The notes: generated by a model from the letters alone, not told the origin. Shown: positions 10,301-18,495, counted from the stretch's first letter. The stretch: DNA of 64,000 nucleotides from Streptomyces sp. NRRL WC-3626 (GCF_000718785.1 NZ_JOCA01000022.1:73220-137219), one strand, 5' to 3'. Translations and numbers: made by a program.

Positions 10301-11646
10301 TCCAGGATCCGCAGGTCCAGGCCCGGGTCGTACGTCACCCCGGGCGTCCTTTCGAGAGGGCGTGTGATGACGGTGTGCAGCTGGTCGCGGGTCATCGGCG
10401 ACAGGGGCAGGGTCACCCCGGCCGTCAGCACGGGGGCCAGACGGGGGTGTTCCAGCGCGGTGTTGATGACGTCGGCACGCAGGGTGGCCAGTACCCGCAA
10501 GCCGTTGCGGCGGGGCGGGAACAGCAGGCTCAGTGTTTCGGTGAGGTCCGGCTCGGGCAGGCCGAGGAGCGCTTCCGCCTGGTCGAGGACGACGAGGAGA
10601 CGTTCCGCGGTACGGCCGGTGGCCCGGTGGAAGGCGTCGATGAGCCCCAACTCCCGCAGCCATGCCTCCACCTGGTCCGCGTGCTTCACCCGCGCGGGAC
10701 CGGAACCGCCCGCCGCGCGCTCGAAGAGCTCCGTGGCCAAGGCGGCCCGGGGCAGGCCCACGCCGCTGCAGTCGATGACCAGGATTTCCCATCCGGACCG
10801 GCGTAACCGGGGCACCACGCCGGCCAGCGCGAGGGAGGACTTGCCGCTGCCCGAAGGGCCGCACACCGTGACCACGGGGTGGTCACCCCTGAGGGCGGCG
10901 ACCACCCGGTCGATGTCGCCGTCCCGGCCGAAGAACACATGCCTCGAGTCCTCCCCGAACGGCTGGAGACCGAGGAACGGCTTGGCGGGGAGCAGGATCC
11001 GTGCAAGACCGGGTACCTCCCCGGACAGCGCCTCCGTGCGCATCACGAACGCCTGCTGCGCCTCCCGCACCGGCTGCGACGCGACGACCATGCCCACCGC
11101 CACGCCCAGGGCCTCGTCCCAGACCGGACTCCCGCTGAACCCCGGCCTCACATGGACGGCCTGGCCGTCCGCCCGCGAGAGCTGGACCAGAGAACTCCCC
11201 ACAGGACCGCGAAAACGCCCCTTCTGCCAGTTGCCGTCGGGCGCGTCGTCGGTGAAGCCGACCGTCCGGGTCTGGTGGTCCCAGACATCCCTGACGTCGG
11301 CCATCGGCAAGGGGCGGGCCCCGGGCAGAGGAACGCGCAGACGCAGCACGGCCACGTCACCGCCCTGGTCCTCCCGGACAGGCACCCACTGCACGACCTT
11401 CGCCGTCCCACTCGGGTGGCCGGCGGCGAACGGCAGGTCGAGTCCGACCACCGCCCCCGCTTCCACGACGGCGTCCCGGGGCTGTTCCAAGGCGTCGGAC
11501 ACCACATGAGCGCAGGTCAGTACGGTGTCCCCCGCGACGAGGAAGCCCGCGCCCACGATGGCGCCGTCCCTGCCTCTGACCCGTACGACCGACGACGCCA
11601 TCGCGGGTTCGCGTGCCTCTCCGACCACCGGTCCCCCTTCGGCCAT
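7345..11646 (-). CDS. Trypsin-like protease/nSTAND1 NTPase/WD40 protein
   Basis: 1433 residues from the ATG at 11646; the open frame continues upstream only as a shadow of the preceding gene. Domains in order: a trypsin-like protease with a visible triad, His47 (TCAHVV), Asp97 (GGDVAV) and Ser171 (GFSGSP); a STAND-type NTPase of the nSTAND1 kind with Walker A GPSGSGKS (about 263-270) and Walker B LLVVLDQ (about 350); a helical region; one membrane segment at about 661-681; and a C-terminal beta-propeller of about 700 residues resembling WD40 repeats. STAND proteins are signal switches in which ligand binding to the repeat region drives oligomerisation. The attached protease is the probable effector. 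It begins seven bases after its Trypco1 partner. A role in defence or programmed death is inference from architecture. Confidence 0.88.
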   Translation of the reverse strand: MAEGGPVVGEAREPAMASSVVRVRGRDGAIVGAGFLVAGDTVLTCAHVVSDALEQPRDAVVEAGAVVGLDLPFAAGHPSGTAKVVQWVPVREDQGGDVAVLRLRVPLPGARPLPMADVRDVWDHQTRTVGFTDDAPDGNWQKGRFRGPVGSSLVQLSRADGQAVHVRPGFSGSPVWDEALGVAVGMVVASQPVREAQQAFVMRTEALSGEVPGLARILLPAKPFLGLQPFGEDSRHVFFGRDGDIDRVVAALRGDHPVVTVCGPSGSGKSSLALAGVVPRLRRSGWEILVIDCSGVGLPRAALATELFERAAGGSGPARVKHADQVEAWLRELGLIDAFHRATGRTAERLLVVLDQAEALLGLPEPDLTETLSLLFPPRRNGLRVLATLRADVINTALEHPRLAPVLTAGVTLPLSPMTRDQLHTVITRPLERTPGVTYDPGLDLRILDDAGTDPGVLPLLGFVLEQLWERQHGGRLSAATYQEIGGVRGALLQHAEQVWKSCVPTGSEQEARRLLAGLVRVVPGGEAMLRRALTREEAGEKRWRLAQAMAAKDQRLLVLHGGEGRPESAELAHEALITQWPELAEVVRVDADFLNARAEVQHDLDRWERMGRRPDLLPGGFQLDSLTKRLHGRESELSEDHREFLAAARRRRWRFRWRKRAGWAAGALVLALVATLLTFNILESRVSAQRAGEARSRALAVQSDDLVDTNPGHAALAAVAAYETEPTQEARNALLRRYTENRNLEWSLSGAEGKFEEAAMSTDGGVTLVTTDGGRALLFVRSAQGTVRQESLRLRPNVRSPGVSFDGRRISYVRKDDGVIVWHDVTPAAKRLVGRAHPLDTPEPAGPGPDDSGGALRQFKTTAFSRDARLLVESANDAWTSGVFDQPGFPVRVWNLDTGRAYALPKKYSIATSAWFGPDNHTLVLESASRSLIAVDTRTGEMRRLTDESDTVSTRSDGGSWVSADGTVALSCRVRNEDDAPLSVHYKAIRVADGRTLRTYRWNDGWGCGTTLLDASGKRFARGSSYDTKWEVLETSGDARPRKFVGPVVDFRAGAPFSLLGTGHDLVVPVRGETAITGQKLVSAEGDTAYGAPQLLGDGSTMLVRTGKEGSRLVVVETEGENRVLSEVSSTFETPPARDQLLMVNRPKTLMADVSDENRVTVRRLPSLKKVSAFTVARPPLQKGKDQREPVSLVIQPDDRLVTLSGTRIEHWSISEGRRLRAPIDLRDLRLTSQDEPAYSVDEHRVPGVIAVHASGEPNLYAVDLRTGRERKDLRLAFGEDLLTASFLEDSRYVAVLTTGRIVELWSAERGRAPRRVVGPLGPLELGGFTVGNPVGADFFVAYGSTAVFLKADDPLYRDTYKFGADQRFAATNTRDGKALLGAPAEGAGALTLTRLAPALWKRHLCEVLGRGLTHDERSALSGPLPDEICPD

Positions 11647-11653
11647 GACTGTC

Positions 11654-12025
11654 TCAGCCTGCCGGCGTCCGCGACGCGTCCGCTTCGTCGTTGTGCCAGG
11701 TGAGGGTGACCGCGAAGTTCGCGGTGGCCGACGATCCGGCGATGAGGATCTTCGCGTCGGCCGACAGCGACATGCCGAACTCGATCGTGGCCTCGTCAGG
11801 CTGCCGCGCCATGTCCCGGCAGCGCCCGACGAACGCGTCCGCCACCGGCCGGACCACTTCCAGCATCCGCTCCAGGGACTCGTCGGCACGAGCCGCCGTC
11901 CGGCTGCCCCGGCCGACCCGGACCACGGACTCGTCGGTCTCGTCGACCTGTACCCGTACGACGCCTCCCCCTTCGCCCAAGGGCACTTCGACCACGTGGA
12001 AGGGACGGCGTTCGTTCAGGGCCAT
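11654..12025 (-). CDS. Trypco1 (CU044_2847 family) protein
   Basis: 123 residues. The start at 12025 has a GAGGA ribosome-binding site about seven bases upstream. The sequence begins with a beta-rich stretch (FHVVEVPLGEGGGVVRVQVD), continues with a helix around LERMLEVVRPVADAF, and ends with IEFGMSLSADAKILIAGSS. That pattern is typical of the trypsin-co-occurring domain 1 family, small proteins encoded next to trypsin/NTPase proteins in actinobacteria. Here it directly precedes the protease/STAND gene with a 7-base gap, so the two are an operon. Its function is unproven; it may regulate, activate or be the substrate of the protease. It has no signal peptide or membrane segment. Confidence 0.82.
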   Translation of the reverse strand: MALNERRPFHVVEVPLGEGGGVVRVQVDETDESVVRVGRGSRTAARADESLERMLEVVRPVADAFVGRCRDMARQPDEATIEFGMSLSADAKILIAGSSATANFAVTLTWHNDEADASRTPAG

Positions 12026-12376
12026 GGGGGTTCCTCGTCTCAGGTCCGGTGCATGGGGTACGGGCAAGCGTATTCATCCCTGTCCGGACGGGAGGCGCAA
12101 TCTCCTTTTCGGGCGAAGAGCACCCCGTCCTTTGAGGACCGGCTCAACGCCGACGCCCAAGCCGATGGCCTCCTCCGCACCTTCGTACAACCGCACGCGG
12201 CTACGGAAGCATCCGCGCCGGGGCTGCCCGAGCCCGCTGAAGATGCGGCAGTGAGCGGGGTCGGCAGCCTCGGTGGTGCCCACCGCGGTCTCCGGAACTG
12301 CGGTGCCGGCCCTCGGTGTCACCGCTGACGGGCTCCGGTGCGCGGTGGCCGCAAGCGCACCGTGACCGGGTGGCGC
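12026..12376. other. Non-coding spacer upstream of Trypco1 gene
   Basis: 351 bases between the Trypco1 start and the stop of the DUF6223 gene, both on the minus strand. It presumably holds the promoter of the Trypco1/protease operon. I found no convincing coding sequence, RNA gene or clear repeat. Confidence 0.45.
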
Positions 12377-12751
12377 TCAGCCGGTCGTCCGATCGGCGGG
12401 CCGGCCGGCGCGGCGGCAGCGGGTCAGAGCCCGGCGGCCGAGGAGTACGGCGCCCAGCCCCAGCGGGACAGCCACAAGGGCGCCGACGAGTCCGTTGCCG
12501 GTGCCGGGCCCACCGCTGGCGGTGGCCAGGTGCAGCACCGCGAGAACCGTGCCGACCGCTCCCACCGCGATCGCCGCCACCCCGCCGGTGCGCGCGTTGC
12601 CAGTGCTGATCCCGTGGCCGACGCGGGCCAGGGCAAGCCAGCCGATGGCCAGTCCGAACGCCCCTACTGCGAGGGCCAGGTTGGCCCCTGTCCGCCCGTC
12701 GCCGATGATCCCGCCCTCGGCGGCCGTCATCAGTGCTGCTGAAGCGCTCAT
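12377..12751 (-). CDS. DUF6223-like small membrane protein
   Basis: 124 residues, start at 12751 with a strong GGAGGAG ribosome-binding site. Three hydrophobic segments are visible (LALAVGAFGLAIGWLALA, VAAIAVGAVGTVLAVLHLA and LVGALVAVPLGLGAVLL), so it is an integral membrane protein, and the C-terminus is short and basic. It resembles the DUF6223 family, whose function is unknown. The gene is divergent from a two-component system across a 235-base spacer rich in inverted repeats, so it may be a target of, or accessory to, that system. The operon assignment is inference. Confidence 0.65.
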   Translation of the reverse strand: MSASAALMTAAEGGIIGDGRTGANLALAVGAFGLAIGWLALARVGHGISTGNARTGGVAAIAVGAVGTVLAVLHLATASGGPGTGNGLVGALVAVPLGLGAVLLGRRALTRCRRAGRPADRTTG

Positions 12752-12860
12752 GCCGCTCTCCTCCTTCTTCCTTCGTCGCCACTTCCGGAGTTCGATGTCC
12801 CTGGAGAGCATGCGCGCCGGCCTTCCTGCCGGTCGTCCGGCAGATGCGGGCACTTCCCAC

Positions 12861-12979
12861 TGCCGCCGCCGCGGCAGCCGGATACCGCGGCGGCGGCACG
12901 CGACGGCCGGCTACCGCACGCGCGGTAGCCAACTGCTCGTCCACGAGCCGGACTCGCCCGCAACCGCATCCGGCTACGG
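12861..12979. promoter_or_regulatory. Inverted-repeat operator candidates in divergent promoter region
   Basis: Three elements lie between the DUF6223 gene and the divergent kinase gene. One is a perfect 14-bp inverted repeat (12861-12874 and 12885-12898). Another is a perfect 9-bp inverted repeat, GGCTACCGC/GCGGTAGCC, with a 4-base spacer (12909-12930). The third is a recurring half-site CCGG(A/C)TAC(C/G)G at 12878, 12907 and 12970. The layout suits an autoregulating NarL-type response regulator, but binding is unproven. Confidence 0.5.
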
Positions 12980-12986
12980 TGCACCC

Positions 12987-14114
12987 ATGGACAAAGGACG
13001 GTTCGCTGTCCCGGCCGCGGTCACCGACTGCGCAACCGCCCTGGGCGTGACTGCACTGCTGCTGAGCACCGGGCTGTCCGGGCCACACCCGTCCGGGGAA
13101 CGCGAGTTGCTCGGCTCCGCGCTGCTGGCGGCCGGCGGGCTGGCACTGGCCGCACGCAGCCGGGCGCCGCTCGTGGTCCTCGTCGTCACCGGGCTGTGCG
13201 CGGTGGGATACCTGGGGACCGGGTTCGAGGCCCTCGCCGTCTCCTACCTGGTCGCGGTCTACGGCACGGTACGCGCCGGGCACCGCGCCGCCACGCTGGC
13301 TGTCTCCGTGGGTCTGCTGGCCATGCTCCACCTGACGGCCCTGGTCCTTCATGACGGAGCCCCGCGCGAAGTCGTGGCGCAGGCCCGGAGCACCCTCGAG
13401 CTCGCCTGGCTGATCGCCGCCTTCGCCGCCGGAGAGGCGGTACGGCAGGCCGAACGGCGGGCGGACGAAGCCGAGCGTACCCGCGAGGAGACCGCGCGCC
13501 GCCGGGCGGACGAGGAACGGCTGCGCATCGCGCGGGAGCTGCACGACTCGCTCACCCACCAGATCTCGGTCATCAAGGTGCAGTCCGAGGTTGCCGTCCA
13601 CGTGGCCAGACGCCGCGGCGAGCAGGTGCCGGAGGCCCTGCTCGCGATCCAGGAAGCCGGCCGGGAGGCAAGTCGGGAACTGCGCGCGACCCTCGAGGCG
13701 CTGCGCGACGACGACACCACCCCGCCGCACGGACTCCACCACATCCCCGACCTGGTGGAACGGTTACAGGGGACCGGACTGGCTACGACGCTGACGATCG
13801 AAGGACATCCGCACGCCGTACCGGCGGCGGTGAGTCGCACCGCTTACCGGATCGTTCAGGAGTCGCTCACCAACGTCACCCGGCACGCCGCCGCCACCAC
13901 GGCCTCAGTGCTCATCGACTACCGGCCAAACGCCCTCGCCATCCGCGTCGACGACAACGGGAAGGCCACCTTTCACCCCGCGCCGACGCCCGGACTCGGC
14001 CTGCTCGGCATGCGCGAACGCGTCACGGCCCTGGGCGGCCGCCTGCGCACCGAGCCGCGCAGCGCGGGCGGCTTCACCGTCCAGGCCGAACTCCCCACGA
14101 ACGGAGCCCCGTGA
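12987..14114 (+). CDS. NarL-type sensor histidine kinase
   Basis: 375 residues. The N-terminal half is membrane-embedded, with about five or six hydrophobic helices and almost no extracytoplasmic loop, so it probably senses something in or at the membrane. A HisKA_3 dimerisation domain follows, with the phospho-accepting His186 in ARELHDSLTHQI, and then a HATPase domain (NVTRHAAATTASVLIDY, DDNGK, GLGLLGMRERV). The stop overlaps the GTG of the response regulator (GTGA), so the pair is co-translated. The stimulus is unknown; the divergent membrane protein is a plausible partner or target. Confidence 0.9.
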   Translation: MDKGRFAVPAAVTDCATALGVTALLLSTGLSGPHPSGERELLGSALLAAGGLALAARSRAPLVVLVVTGLCAVGYLGTGFEALAVSYLVAVYGTVRAGHRAATLAVSVGLLAMLHLTALVLHDGAPREVVAQARSTLELAWLIAAFAAGEAVRQAERRADEAERTREETARRRADEERLRIARELHDSLTHQISVIKVQSEVAVHVARRRGEQVPEALLAIQEAGREASRELRATLEALRDDDTTPPHGLHHIPDLVERLQGTGLATTLTIEGHPHAVPAAVSRTAYRIVQESLTNVTRHAAATTASVLIDYRPNALAIRVDDNGKATFHPAPTPGLGLLGMRERVTALGGRLRTEPRSAGGFTVQAELPTNGAP

Positions 14115-14773
14115 TCCGGGTCCTGCTGGTCGATGACCAGCCGCTCATCCGCAGCGGCTTCCGCGCGCTGCTCGACCTCGAGGACGACATCGAGGTGGTG
14201 GCCGAGGCCGCCGACGGCCAAGAGGGCCTCGCACTCCTCAAGGAGCGGCTGCCCGACGTCGCTCTCATCGACATCCAGATGCCCGTCATGGACGGCATCG
14301 AAGCGACCCGGCGCATCGCCGCGGACCCGGCCCTGGCCGGCGTGCACGTCGTCATGCTGACCAACTACGGCCTGGACGAGTACGTCTTCGACGCGCTGCG
14401 TGCCGGCGCCGCCGGCTTCCTGGTCAAGGACATCCTGCCGGAGGACTTCCTGCACGCCGTACGCGTCGCCGCCCGCGGTGACGCCCTGCTCGCCCCCGCC
14501 ATCACCCGCAAGCTCATCGACCGGTACGTCACCCAGCCGCCGCCCGCCCGCATCGGCAGCGGGCTGGAGGAACTGACCGGCCGCGAACGCGAGGCGGTCG
14601 CCCTGGCCGCACACGGTCTGTCCAACGACGAGATCGCCGACCGCCTGGTCATCAGCCCGGCGACCGCCAAAACCCACATCAACCGGGCCATGACCAAGCT
14701 CCACGCCCGCGACCGCGCCCAGCTCGTGGTCCTCGCCTACGAATCCGGTCTGGTGACTCCGCGCAGCTCCTGA
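14111..14773 (+). CDS. NarL/LuxR-family response regulator
   Basis: 220 residues with a GTG start overlapping the kinase stop. The receiver domain has the acidic pair DD at residues 8-9, phospho-acceptor Asp54 (ALIDIQMPVMDG) and the conserved Lys in GFLVKDILPED. The C-terminal LuxR-type helix-turn-helix reads LTGREREAVALAAHGLSNDE and then SPATAKTHINR. It is the cognate regulator of the upstream kinase and a likely binder of the inverted repeats at 12861-12979. It converges on the methyltransferase gene across 95 bases in which I see no strong hairpin. Confidence 0.92.
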   Translation: MIRVLLVDDQPLIRSGFRALLDLEDDIEVVAEAADGQEGLALLKERLPDVALIDIQMPVMDGIEATRRIAADPALAGVHVVMLTNYGLDEYVFDALRAGAAGFLVKDILPEDFLHAVRVAARGDALLAPAITRKLIDRYVTQPPPARIGSGLEELTGREREAVALAAHGLSNDEIADRLVISPATAKTHINRAMTKLHARDRAQLVVLAYESGLVTPRSS

Positions 14774-14868
14774 CTCCCGCACACCGCCTGCTTCCCGGCC
14801 TCGGTCGCCCCGGTGCACGCGGCGGGTAGGCGTTGCCCCTGCAAGCGCCGCGCTCACTGATCCGCAGG

Positions 14869-16197
14869 TCAGGACGCCTTGCTCGCCGGCTCAAGAATCG
14901 CCACGCACTCCACGTGGTGCGTCATCGGGAACAGGTCGAACACCCGGAGCGTCCGCACCCGGTAGCCGCCGTCGCGGAAGTAGGCCAGGTCCCGGGCCAG
15001 GGCCGCCGGGTCGCAGGCGACGTAGGCGATACGGCGGGCGGAGAGGGACGTCAGCTGCCCCACCGTCTTGCGGCCGGCGCCCGCCCGGGGCGGGTCGAGG
15101 ACGATGAGGTCGACCTCGTCGATGCCCGTACGGGGCAGGACCGTCTCGACCTTGCCCTGTTCGACGCGCACGCGCGGGAAGTCCGCGAGGTTGTGGCGGG
15201 CGTCCTCCACCGCGCGCTTGCCGGACTCGATGCCGAGGACCGCGCCCGCCTCGCCGACCCGGTCGGCGAGGGCGCCCGCGAAGAGGCCGACGCCGCAGTA
15301 CAGGTCGAGGGCCATGTCGCCCTTGCGGGGCAGCAGGCCCTGCATGACGGCGGTGACGAGGGTGTCGGCGGCCTTCGGGTGGACCTGCCAGAAGCCGCCG
15401 CCGGCGACGCGGTGGGTGCGGCCGTCGGCGCGTTCGCGGACGAAGGGGCGGCCGTGGACGCGGTGGAGCTGCCCGTTGCGTTCGTCGACGCGCATGACCG
15501 AGACGGGACGGTCGAGCTCGACCAGGGGGAGGCGGGCGCCGGGCTTCGGGGTGAGGACGACCTGGCGGTCCTGGGAGCCGGTCGCGGCGATGGCCTCGAC
15601 CGAGTCCATGCCGGTCCAGTCCCGCTTCTCGACGCCCAGCTCGCTGACCCCCTCCGCGGCGATCATGCAGTGGTCGATCGGCTCGACCTCGTGCGAGCGG
15701 TGCCGGCGCAGTCCCGCGCGGCCGTCGGCGGTGACGGCGTACTGCACGCGTGTGCGCCACGCCGGGACCTGCCCGGCGGGGACCTTGTCGCCCTCGGCCG
15801 GCATGACCGTGCCGTCCCAGCCGGCCTCCTCCGGGGTGAGTCCGGCGAGGCGCTGGAGCTGCTCGGTGACGACCTCGCCCTTCAGCCGGCGCTGGGCGCC
15901 CGGCTTGGCGTGCTGCCAGTCGCAGCCGCCGCAGCGGCCGGGGCCGGCGTACGGGCAGGGGGCGTCGATGCGGTCCTTGGAGGCGTCCAGCACCCGCACG
16001 GCGTCCGCGCGCAGGAAGCGGGCCCCCTCCTCGCCCTCCGTGACCTGCGCGACGACGCGTTCGCCGGGCAGCGCGTGCCGGACGAAGAGGACCTGCCCCT
16101 CGGAGGTACGGGCGATGCAGTGGCCGCCGTGGGCGACGGGGCCGATCTCGACCTCGTACTCCTCCCCCACCAGTGATTTCCTCGGTTCTGCCTGCAT
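14869..16197 (-). CDS. TrmA/RumA-family RNA uracil-C5 methyltransferase
   Basis: 442 residues from the ATG at 16197; an in-frame start at 16251 adds 18 unconserved residues. Order: an N-terminal TRAM RNA-binding domain (VEIGPVAHGGHCIAR ... LPGERVVAQV), a cysteine cluster that may bind an iron-sulphur centre (CPYAGPGRCGGCDWQH), then a SAM-dependent methyltransferase domain with DLYCGVGLFAG, the LDPPRAG motif and the catalytic-cysteine region YVACDPAALARD. Enzymes of this family make m5U in 23S rRNA or tRNA. The target position cannot be assigned from sequence. It is transcribed after the KimA-like gene with a 66-base gap and may share its transcript. Confidence 0.88.
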   Translation of the reverse strand: MQAEPRKSLVGEEYEVEIGPVAHGGHCIARTSEGQVLFVRHALPGERVVAQVTEGEEGARFLRADAVRVLDASKDRIDAPCPYAGPGRCGGCDWQHAKPGAQRRLKGEVVTEQLQRLAGLTPEEAGWDGTVMPAEGDKVPAGQVPAWRTRVQYAVTADGRAGLRRHRSHEVEPIDHCMIAAEGVSELGVEKRDWTGMDSVEAIAATGSQDRQVVLTPKPGARLPLVELDRPVSVMRVDERNGQLHRVHGRPFVRERADGRTHRVAGGGFWQVHPKAADTLVTAVMQGLLPRKGDMALDLYCGVGLFAGALADRVGEAGAVLGIESGKRAVEDARHNLADFPRVRVEQGKVETVLPRTGIDEVDLIVLDPPRAGAGRKTVGQLTSLSARRIAYVACDPAALARDLAYFRDGGYRVRTLRVFDLFPMTHHVECVAILEPASKAS

Positions 16198-16263
16198 GGC
16201 GGGGTGACTCCACAACATCGAGAGCGGAAAGGCCCGTAAGGACCTGGACAACAGCCCACCAGT

Positions 16264-18309
16264 CTACGTGTGCGAGGACGAGTCCTTCGCCCGCTCCGCC
16301 GGACCGCGGCGCACCGAGCCGGGGGCGACCCAGTTCTGCCGCTTGCGGGCGCGCTTCTTGGCCGCCTCGGAGGACTGCAGCTGGTACGGCACCGAGGTCA
16401 CCATCACACCGGGCGTGAACAGCAGCCGGCCCTTGAGCCGCAGCGCGCTCTGGTTGTGCAACAGGTGCTCGTACCAGTGGCCGACCACGTACTCGGGGAT
16501 GATCACCGACACGACATCGCGCGGGGACTCCTTGCGCAGGCCCTTGACGTAGTCGATGACCGGTCGCGTGACCTCCCGGTACGGCGAGTCGAGCACCTTC
16601 AGGGGTACGTCGATGCCACGCCGTTCCCACTCCTCGCGCAGTGCCCTGGTGTCGGCGGCGTCCACGTTGACGCTGAGCGCCTCCAGGCTGTCGGTGCGCA
16701 TCAGCTTGGCGTAGCCGAGGGCGCGCAGCGCGGGGCGGTGGATCTTGGAGATCAGGACGACGGAGTGCACCCGAGAGGGCCGCACCATGTCGTCGGCGGA
16801 CGCGTCCGGGGCGGCGATCTCCTCGGCGACCCGGTCGTAGTGCTTACGGATCGCCGTCATCGTCGCGTAGAAGATGCACATCCCGAGCAGCGCGACCCAG
16901 GCGCCGTGGGTGAACTTGGTGACGAGGACGACGACCAGGACCAGGCCGGTGAAGAAGGCGCCGAAGGTGTTGATGCCCCGCGAGCGGACCATGTGCCGGC
17001 GCTTGGCCTGGTCCCGCTCGGTGGCCAGCAGCCGGTTCCAGTGCCGGACCATGCCGATCTGGCTGAGCGTGAAGGACACGAACACGCCGACGATGTAGAG
17101 CTGGATCAGCCGCGTGGAGTCGGCGCCGTAGATCCCCACCAGCAGTCCGGCGGCGCCCGCGAGCAGCACGATGCCGTTGGAGAAGGCGAGGCGGTCGCCG
17201 CGCGTGTGCAGCTGGCGGGGGAGGTAGCGGTCCTGGGCGAGGATCGAGCCGAGCAGCGGGAAGCCGTTGTAGGCGGTGTTCGCGGCGAGGAACAGCACCA
17301 GCGCGGTGGCGGCGGCGAGGATGACGAACAGGAAGCTGCCGTGGCCGAAGACGGCCTCGGCGACCTGCGAGATCACCGGGTCCTGGACGTAGCCGGAGCC
17401 GAGCGGGACGCCGTCGTGGATCAGGTCCTTGGCGGGGTTCTCGGCCATCCGGACGTCGGTGGCGGCGGCCAGGGCGATGATGCCGCAGAACATGGTGACG
17501 GCGAGCAGGCCCATCATGGCGAGCGTGGTCGCCGCGTTGCGCGACTTGGGCTTGCGGAAGGCCGGTACGCCGTTGGAGATCGCCTCGACGCCGGTGAGGG
17601 CGGCGCAGCCGGAGGAGAAGGCGCGCAGCAGGAGGAAGACCAGGGCGAAGCCGGCGAGGCCCGGGTGTTCGGGTTTGATCTCGAAGTCCGCTGTCGGTGC
17701 CCGCATGTCGTCGCCGAGCACGACCCCGCGGAAGGCGCCCCAGGCGATCATGGTGAAGACGCCCGCGACGAAGACGTAGGTGGGGATCGCGAAGAGTGTG
17801 CCCGACTCCTTCACCCCGCGCAGGTTCATCAGCGTCAGCAGCACGATCACACCGATCGCGCAGGCCACCTTGTTCTCGACGACGAACGGGACCGCCGAGC
17901 CGAGGTTCTCGATCCCGGAGGAGATCGACACGGCGACGGTGAGGACGTAGTCGACGAGGAGGGCGCTGGCGACGGTCAGACCGGCCTTGGGGCCGAGGTT
18001 GGTGGTGGCGACCTCGTAGTCGCCGCCGCCGCTCGGGTACTCCCGGACGTTCTGCCGGTAGGAGGCGACCACGGTGAACATCAGCACGACGACCGCGACG
18101 GCGATCCAGGGGCTGAAGTGGTACGCCGAGAGGCCCGCGATCGACAGGACCAGCAGCACCTCGCCGGGGGCGTACGCCACGGAGGACAGCGGGTCGGAGG
18201 CGAAGACGGGAAGTGCGACTCGCTTCGGCAGGAGCGTCTCGCCCAGCCGGTCACTGCGGAGTGCGCGCCCGATGAGGATGCGTTTGGGCACGTCGGTCAG
18301 TTTGGACAC
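16264..18309 (-). CDS. KimA-like APC-superfamily potassium transporter
   Basis: 681 residues from a GTG at 18309 (VSKLTDVPKRILIG); in-frame starts further upstream add a poorly conserved leader. About 12 membrane helices carry the APC-fold signature DPLSSVAYAPGEVLLV, then YPSGGGDYEVATTNLG and DYVLTVAVSISSGIENL. A cytosolic C-terminal domain of about 190 residues contains HNQSALRLKGRLLF. The membrane core and the end (HNQSA ... VPYQ) match what I remember of Bacillus KimA, a high-affinity K+/H+ symporter inhibited by c-di-AMP. Annotation pipelines often call such proteins amino-acid permeases. The divergent neighbours are TrkA/RCK potassium regulators, which supports a potassium role. Confidence 0.8.
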   Translation of the reverse strand: MSKLTDVPKRILIGRALRSDRLGETLLPKRVALPVFASDPLSSVAYAPGEVLLVLSIAGLSAYHFSPWIAVAVVVLMFTVVASYRQNVREYPSGGGDYEVATTNLGPKAGLTVASALLVDYVLTVAVSISSGIENLGSAVPFVVENKVACAIGVIVLLTLMNLRGVKESGTLFAIPTYVFVAGVFTMIAWGAFRGVVLGDDMRAPTADFEIKPEHPGLAGFALVFLLLRAFSSGCAALTGVEAISNGVPAFRKPKSRNAATTLAMMGLLAVTMFCGIIALAAATDVRMAENPAKDLIHDGVPLGSGYVQDPVISQVAEAVFGHGSFLFVILAAATALVLFLAANTAYNGFPLLGSILAQDRYLPRQLHTRGDRLAFSNGIVLLAGAAGLLVGIYGADSTRLIQLYIVGVFVSFTLSQIGMVRHWNRLLATERDQAKRRHMVRSRGINTFGAFFTGLVLVVVLVTKFTHGAWVALLGMCIFYATMTAIRKHYDRVAEEIAAPDASADDMVRPSRVHSVVLISKIHRPALRALGYAKLMRTDSLEALSVNVDAADTRALREEWERRGIDVPLKVLDSPYREVTRPVIDYVKGLRKESPRDVVSVIIPEYVVGHWYEHLLHNQSALRLKGRLLFTPGVMVTSVPYQLQSSEAAKKRARKRQNWVAPGSVRRGPAERAKDSSSHT

Positions 18310-18495
18310 AAGAGTGGATCGTAGGCCGTGGAACAGGGCACGCCCCACCCGCCACCCCACATCCATACGGCATCCATACGGCCGCTGCTCTCCGGGTGAA
18401 ATCACCGTGGTCCGGGATGCGGATTCCGCAGGTCGCGGAAGTTCCATGCCTATATGACTGATCCGGCCGTAGTCGCCCTGTCACGTGGAGGTCCC

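Noticed and set aside
9515..11509. 664-codon plus-strand frame opposite the protease-STAND gene
   Set aside because: Ser/Arg-rich shadow; the triad and Walker motifs are on the other strand.
11647..11889. N-terminal extension of the protease-STAND frame
   Set aside because: It is Arg/Ser/Pro-rich, overlaps the Trypco1 gene in another frame, and lies upstream of a better start at 11646.
12074..12322. 82-codon minus-strand frame upstream of the Trypco1 gene
   Set aside because: No ribosome-binding site, no recognisable sequence, and composition not distinct from spacer.
16264..18309. Calling the APC protein an amino-acid permease
   Set aside because: The C-terminal domain and the HNQSA ... 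VPYQ end fit KimA-type potassium transporters, and the neighbours are K+ genes.
16270..18324. 684-codon plus-strand frame opposite the KimA-like gene
   Set aside because: Antisense shadow with a low-complexity product; the minus strand carries the recognisable transporter.
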